DNA of 64,000 nt from Artemia franciscana. Its lineage: Eukaryota > Arthropoda > Branchiopoda > Anostraca > Artemiidae. The stretch is from NCBI RefSeq assembly GCF_032884065.1, contig NC_088865.1, forward strand, positions 48,867,631 through 48,931,630. Direction: 5' to 3'. The position numbers were made by a program, and so were the translations under genes. Shown piece by piece: positions 58,371-64,000 of this stretch. The notes under the pieces are model-generated. The model was not told where the DNA came from, did not search any database, and saw only the letters and a list, made by a program, of their open reading frames with translations. Numbering within the stretch: the first letter of the stretch is position 1; every line of letters begins with the position of its first letter.

Positions 58371-60919
58371 TTCGTGACACAGGGATGCTAAGGGCCATAA
58401 ATGATATAATTACTAGATAAAATGGGTTCCATTTTGCTTACTAAATTCTATGATTTGTTTTTATTCTTCATTTTTTTATTATCAATTGCTCCAGTGATTT
58501 GTTAGTAGTAGTTAGTAGTATTTTCTCTCAGATTTTTTTTGTGTTATGATTTATAGTAAAGTATTAATTATTAATTTATAGTAATTAGTATAAATTATTC
58601 CACTACTACAACTGCTACTTTTATTTAGCCCAGCTGGACCCACCAGGGAACTGTTAAAATGCCAAACATTTTTTTTTTTACTTTAATAGTGATTTGAAGT
58701 TCTAATACTAGATACCTGTTATTTTGGTTAATTATTTGGTTAATGATATGTTTTAATAATCATTAATAATCATATTAAAACATGTTTTAATAGTGTTTGC
58801 TAGCTTCGTTAGCAAAATTATTAAAACATGTTTACTAAGCAAAAAGTATATCATAGTGTTTATTTTGTAGATTATATTGCGTTTATATTCATTTTATCTT
58901 AAACTTTGTGTCTTCTATTACACATTTCATTGCGTAATATCCGCAAACACAAGAGCACAAAAGCCAAGCTTTCTAGAATTTTATTTAGAACAACTTGAGT
59001 AATTGACGAACGTTAAACTTTCAATTTTTTGTAAAGGGCATCTGACTAGATTAGAAAGGTTTGCTTAATAAGCTTATATTGTATTATATTATATTATAAA
59101 TGTCGTTGCTACCTCCTATTGCACAGTTAAAGGGATAGTATCTACATTGTCTACAATATCATTATATAGACTACATTACCTACAGTATACATTATCTATT
59201 ATCTACTATTCTACATTATCTACTACATAGTATCTACACGCATAGTATCTACATTCATAACAGCAAAAAAATCAACTTTCAAGGATGTCGAAGAAGATTT
59301 GTAGAAATTCATTTAGAATAATTTATGTAATTGAGAAAAACATTTAGAAACTTTTGGGTTGTTTACCAACAAGCCCTATGCCTCTATACCGATCTTACTT
59401 GTGTTGATCTTTCTCCAGAAGCAGTCTTAAGAGAGATGCAGAAGGGGGGAGGGGAACTTGCCCCACACTTAGGCATTTTAGGGACGCATAGTTTCAAATG
59501 AATAACCTAACGGTTATAATCGTTTTGTAATTTTTGAAATTTTACTTTCATTAAAATAAATTATGCGGTGAAGTCAACAAATAAATATAATTAATAAATT
59601 ATTTATTAATAAATAAAATAAAAATGAAAAAAAATAATAAGTAAAAAATTTAAATAATAAATAAATTAAAAATAATTTTGTTATTAAACGACAATTTTGG
59701 TAAAATTCGGCCTGAAAATTTTGTGGGAGACAGGGGAGGAGCTCTAATCAATATTTTGCTCCTGACAAGAGAGGTCAGAACCACTACTTTTTTCGTCTTG
59801 TTGATTTTAATTTAACTTTGGAAAAAACGGTACCGTATATTTTAAGAGGAACAGAAAAAAATGTTCTTTCATTAAAATTTCAGCTAACTCCAGCCTTGAG
59901 ACAAAACAGGGTATATTGTCTTGTGACAATTGGGAACCAACTATACTCCGATTGTAAATATACTCCGGGGAAATATCGGCTTCTGTTACCTGTTGCATGA
60001 CCTCGTGTGATTCGCTATGTGTTACGAACAATTACCAGTTACGTAAAGTGAGATTAACAGCAACATGATAAGGATCTTTGTTTATAGTGTTTTTTCCCTT
60101 TTGAGGAATTTTTGTTCAGAGACAAAAGGAAGAAATAAACCTCGCAATTAAATCTAGAAAATTTGTTTTGAAATCCTACGAAATGTTAATATCGATAATA
60201 TTGGTGTTTATTTAAACCTTGGCAAAAAACGGTATTACTGGCACTGTGACGCACTCAGAAAATAACTATGAGGGGAGCTGACTGGGGGTCCCTGGGTCAA
60301 CAGACAGAAAACTTTAAAAATTCCTTAGAAAAAAACGGTATTTTAAGGCATTACTTAAGTTTGTTTTAGCTTTTTGATTGCAAGCTTTGAGTAGGGACTA
60401 ATGAATGAATGATAAAAATCAAGTGAATTAGATAAATTTAAAAACAAAATGTATTTTTTTCTTGAGGGGGGAGGGTTACAGCCCCTTTAGCCACCTTCAT
60501 TTTCCTTTGGGTACGCGCATGTACTGGCAATAACTAAAGTCACTTATTTATCGATATTATCAAATATCGAAATTTAACCCCCTTTTGGATTTTCTTTTTT
60601 CTCTTTTCTTCTATTTTATGTTTCCATCAAAGAGAGAAAAAGAGGTTTGAGAACAGAATATAATCCTTCGGCTCCATTGAAAGAAGAAGGAATAAACCTT
60701 GCAATAATACCAATAAATTAAATCAATAATATATTGGTATTTATTTAAATCTTCCCAAAACTGGTAATATCCGTTATAATCAACAATTAAAATTCTGACA
60801 TCGCTAACATTTGTTCTCATTCTAACTCTTCCAAAAATTGGTAATTTCGGTGATAACCAGTATTACCAAAATCATTAAATATTCAGTTTTGATTTTCCAT
60901 GATTTGAATGATTATAGTA

Positions 60920-61080
60920 TTAGTATTACCTGAATAGATTATAGTTTTAGTATATAGTATTAGTATTATAATATATAGTATAGTATTAGTATATATTAGT
61001 ATAGTATAAGTATTTATAGTAATAGATTACAGTATTAGTATTTAATGATTATAGTATTAGTATTACCATTAACGTAGTAT
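60920..61080. repeat. Degenerate ATAGTATTAGTAT repeat
   Basis: Irregular units of TAGTATTAGTAT(T/A) with drifting length. Confidence 0.7.
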
Positions 61081-61869
61081 TACCGAAATCGTTAAATATG
61101 CAGTTTTAATTTTCTATTAGAATTTTTTCTTCGTCTATTTAATTTTTCCATTAATGAGAAAAAAGGGGTCGATTTATAAAAGTTGTGCATCCAAGAGCGA
61201 CTTCCAATTGTTCACTTGTAAAATATTATTGAGGCTATTTTACTCGTATTGCGCAGTGGAATGTCTGGTATTGATAAATCAAACTTAAAAATGTCTAATT
61301 TAGACGAAATAAGCATTCGGAGAACTGCGAGATCTTATTGGTAGCTTACCCTACTATTGAGCACAAGGGTAAACGGGGTAAATTCCTTCCCTTAGTGGGA
61401 AAATTTAGTTACAAGTTTTTTATTTTTTTAAAAAATCAATGTTATAATCAGTAGCGTAGGTTTTTACTTCATGATTTTTTATACGTTATTTTTTTGACTG
61501 AATAGGAAATGTAATACAACTGAAATCGGAAACGTGAAACAATTTCCATTATTCTGTACTTATATAATATTTCCTCTAATTATAACAAGAAAATGCTTTA
61601 ATTAGGAAACATTTTTAAGTCCGTAAAAATAGTGCGGCCCGTTTACTAGTGAGGCAGCCATCCTTTATATGCCTAAGTATTACTATTAAAAATGCAAAAA
61701 GGGGGGAGAAACAGGAAACATACCCCCATGGTTCAGTCTCAGCTATGGATGGTTCACTCACCATCGTCGGATTTCTTTTTATCTTATTCATTAGAAATTG
61801 TTAGTCAATATGTCTGTCTGCCTCTGAGTATCTTTATTGCTTGTAAAAAAAAAAAGTAAAGAAAATTAC

Positions 61870-62633
61870 CTAAAATTCTGTGAAGTCATTCTTGATGGAA
61901 AAGTCTGTCCTTGTGCAGGCATATTCACTTGATTTTGCCCATTCAAGGGCATCACCCCTTTATTTGGCATTCTTTGCATACTATTCGGCACAAACTGGCC
62001 ACTAGGCATTTGTCCTGAAGCAAACTGTCCTTGCATAGACTGACACTGCATCATATTCATACCCAAGGTAGGTTGCGACCCAGTCATAGAAATGTTACTT
62101 TGCTGGCCGTTAGGTCCATGCATATGGTGAATCATTTGGTTTGGCATGACACTTTGGTTTAAACCGGGTTGGTTCTGAGCACTTTGGCACATTTGACTTT
62201 GATTGGAACCTGATGCATTTTGGCCCTGACTTTGGTTCATACTTGACATAGGACTACCAGAGGGAATCATCTGCGATTGTACATGGTTCATATTCGGACT
62301 CGGTCCAGGGGTTGGTATCATTTTCTGTCCATGAATGTTCTGCATATTTGGCCCCGAGTTTGGACTCGGTCGAGGCATTTGCACAGATTGATTGTTTTGG
62401 TTTTGCATATGATGAATATGATGCTGAGGCATTTGGGGACTTGGCCCAGGACCCGTCATCATGGGAGACATCATCTGAGCCATTGGAGACTGAACGTTCA
62501 TAGGAGAGTGAATGGCACTGTTCATATGGTTCAGATTGGTGCCACCATGACCCTGCGTATTATTGACCTGCTGACTTAATGTATCTTGCTGACCAGATTT
62601 GGCTAAATTTATTTGCATATGTTGACCAGTTAC
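61870..62633 (-). CDS. Coactivator, first visible exon, Met/Gln/Asn/Pro-rich
   Basis: Acceptor TTTTCCATTTCAG precedes GTA ACT GGT CAA CAT ATG. The frame is open from the splice site, so the ATG at 62618 is internal. It encodes about 254 residues rich in Met, Gln, Asn, Pro, Ser and Gly, with GPGPSP/TPGPSPN motifs and His-rich patches (HHIHHM, IHHMHG). It ends SRMTSQNF plus two bases of a codon before GTAATT. The five exons join in frame with phases 2, 1, 1 and 0 and total 1,791 nt, 596 codons plus stop. The N-terminal, family-defining part lies beyond 64000. The gene is a probable nuclear transcriptional coactivator; the family is mastermind-like or taiman/p160-like. Confidence 0.9.
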
Positions 62634-64000
62634 CTGAAATGGAAAAGTGTTTATTCAGTACAACTTTTACCGATCAATTTTATTTTCTTGCTTATATATA
62701 GACCTTAAATAATAATACAAAACCAGGAAGTTTTCACTTGTCAAGCAGAAATGACATAAATTATCATTTCATCAAATATCCTTATCAACAGTCCCTTTTT
62801 TCTTTATTTTGGTTAGCAAAGCAGTAGTGTCAAGTGGCAGGAATAACCGTGGAACGAGTCCTTTAGAACTTGTCACCAGCAAAGTAAAAGACTAGATGCG
62901 TACTGATAAAATAATGAATTGTTATGAAATTTGTTGTAAAATACAAGAGGTGCCAAATCTCGAAAATTTTGGACGGGCAAGAATTTTTCTTCTATTTTAT
63001 TAAATGAAAATACTTAAAATGTGTTTCTCAAAACATAATCGGGACAATTCCCTCCCCATGCCCCTAATAATTCATTCAAATTATATCATAAAGATAAGTC
63101 TACTTGACTTGCACTCTACCGTCCTATAATATTTCATTAGTTAAGAGATGTTTACAGAGGGGAAAGAACAACCAATCGATAAATCAATCAACTCCCAATC
63201 AATAAAAGATATATCTTTAATCAAGAGCTAATACAAACTTATCTCCTAATAATCTAGTTGAGAATTACTACATCTAAATCGGAGAGTTGTAGAGGGGGGG
63301 GAGCTAATAGACTAGGACCCGGATAAAGGTCGGAGATTCGTACTTTGGTCAAAACATCGCATCATTTGTTTGTTTAATTTTATGACAAGCGCTATTTGGC
63401 ACATAGATGGGCAGTCAATAATTTGGAGTCAAATCAATTTTGGAAAGCTTAGGTCTTTCATAACATTTTTTTTCGTTCAGATATTCAAAAGTGTGTCTTT
63501 TTTTATTCCCTAAAGATATCCAATGGTCGGTCCCCACCAGAGGACAAGTGTCACTCGGATGGTCCTTAGTGCACAAGTACAAGTGAGAAGTGGACCATGT
63601 AATCTTTAACTAGGCTCGGACGAAAAAGAAGATTATAAAATAGGTGAGCCTCCCTTGCCAGGTTCTGCCAACAACAGCTTGGTAAAAAGAAGCAATAATA
63701 AACATCGAATGCCGCATTCAACTAGATACGATCTGGAAATTATGTACTGCCAAATTTTCCCTTAAAATGCTTGATCTCTATCCATAGAAATAGATAACTA
63801 GAAAAAGGGTTAAAATGATGACATCATTTATTTCTTTAGCCGATACTTTCCTGGCTTCCAAACTGTCACGTTTTCTTATGTATGTCAGTACTTGTATGAT
63901 ATACCCAAGTGAAGTTTGCTATTGTGAAGTTTACTCAAAAAGTGAAGTTTGGTTAACCCAAATAAAATATACCCAAGTATGATAAAAATATAATACTTTA
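62634..64000 (-). other. Coactivator intron upstream of the first visible exon
   Basis: Ends in a good acceptor at 62635-62634. No further exon, repeat or RNA gene recognised to the window edge. Confidence 0.5.

Larger units (their letters stand above)
53808..61869 (-). other. Coactivator intron, 8.1 kb
   Basis: AT-rich, with a tandem pair of 400-bp units (56349-57140), an R1 hairpin-type fragment (57905-58370), and short degenerate repeats of TCTACATTATCTAC (about 59150-59260) and ATAGTATTAGTAT (about 60920-61080). The 184-codon minus frame at 54553-55107 starts with TTG, has no domain pattern and is judged chance. Confidence 0.6.

Noticed and set aside
62277-62579. Plus-strand frames opposite the coactivator exon
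   Set aside because: Antisense shadows of the Met/Gln/His-rich coding sequence; the minus frame has matching splice sites and phase.

Overview
This window looks like nuclear DNA of an arthropod, probably a crustacean. The evidence is an Ala/Tyr/Pro-rich cuticle protein, a long Met/Gln/Asn-rich coactivator gene with kilobase introns, AT-rich non-coding DNA, long AT microsatellites, and remnants of LINEs and Helitrons. The species cannot be fixed from sequence alone; a branchiopod such as Artemia is only a guess. Both host genes found are on the minus strand.

Layout: (1) 2.2-8.5 kb holds a complete two-exon cuticle protein gene. Its 12-nt first coding exon lies 5.8 kb upstream of the main exon, behind a TATA box and Inr-like site. 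(2) 8.8-32.8 kb is a dense, mostly non-genic cluster of one repeat family, here called R1. R1 copies begin with an inverted-repeat terminus that itself contains a 20-bp micro-palindrome, and they carry two classes of internal fold-back hairpin about 250-300 bp long. The copies are nested, head-to-head and truncated. Inside the cluster are a Helitron-like ORF between AT microsatellites (10.9-11.8 kb), a broken APE/RT LINE (about 21.9-26.97 kb) split by an R1 insertion, and the 3' end of a second LINE (26.97-27.41 kb). (3) 32.8-41 kb is AT-rich DNA with a 28-bp minisatellite, a tandem duplication ending in an 87-nt A run, and a solo R1 fragment with a three-arm hairpin. (4) 41.3-64 kb is the 3' part of a coactivator-like gene with five coding exons whose junction phases all agree (596 codons visible). 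The 5' part lies beyond the window. Its introns hold a 338-bp AT repeat, complex tandem repeats, a Helitron helicase remnant fused to minisatellites, a tandem pair with a period near 400 bp, and a hairpin-type R1 fragment.

The most unusual signal is the R1 family. The two arms of several hairpins match each other better than the equivalent arms of other copies, so stem sequence changes on both sides together. That suggests arm homogenisation (fold-back synthesis or gene conversion) or selection on the stem. Most short ORFs here are chance or repeat-derived.
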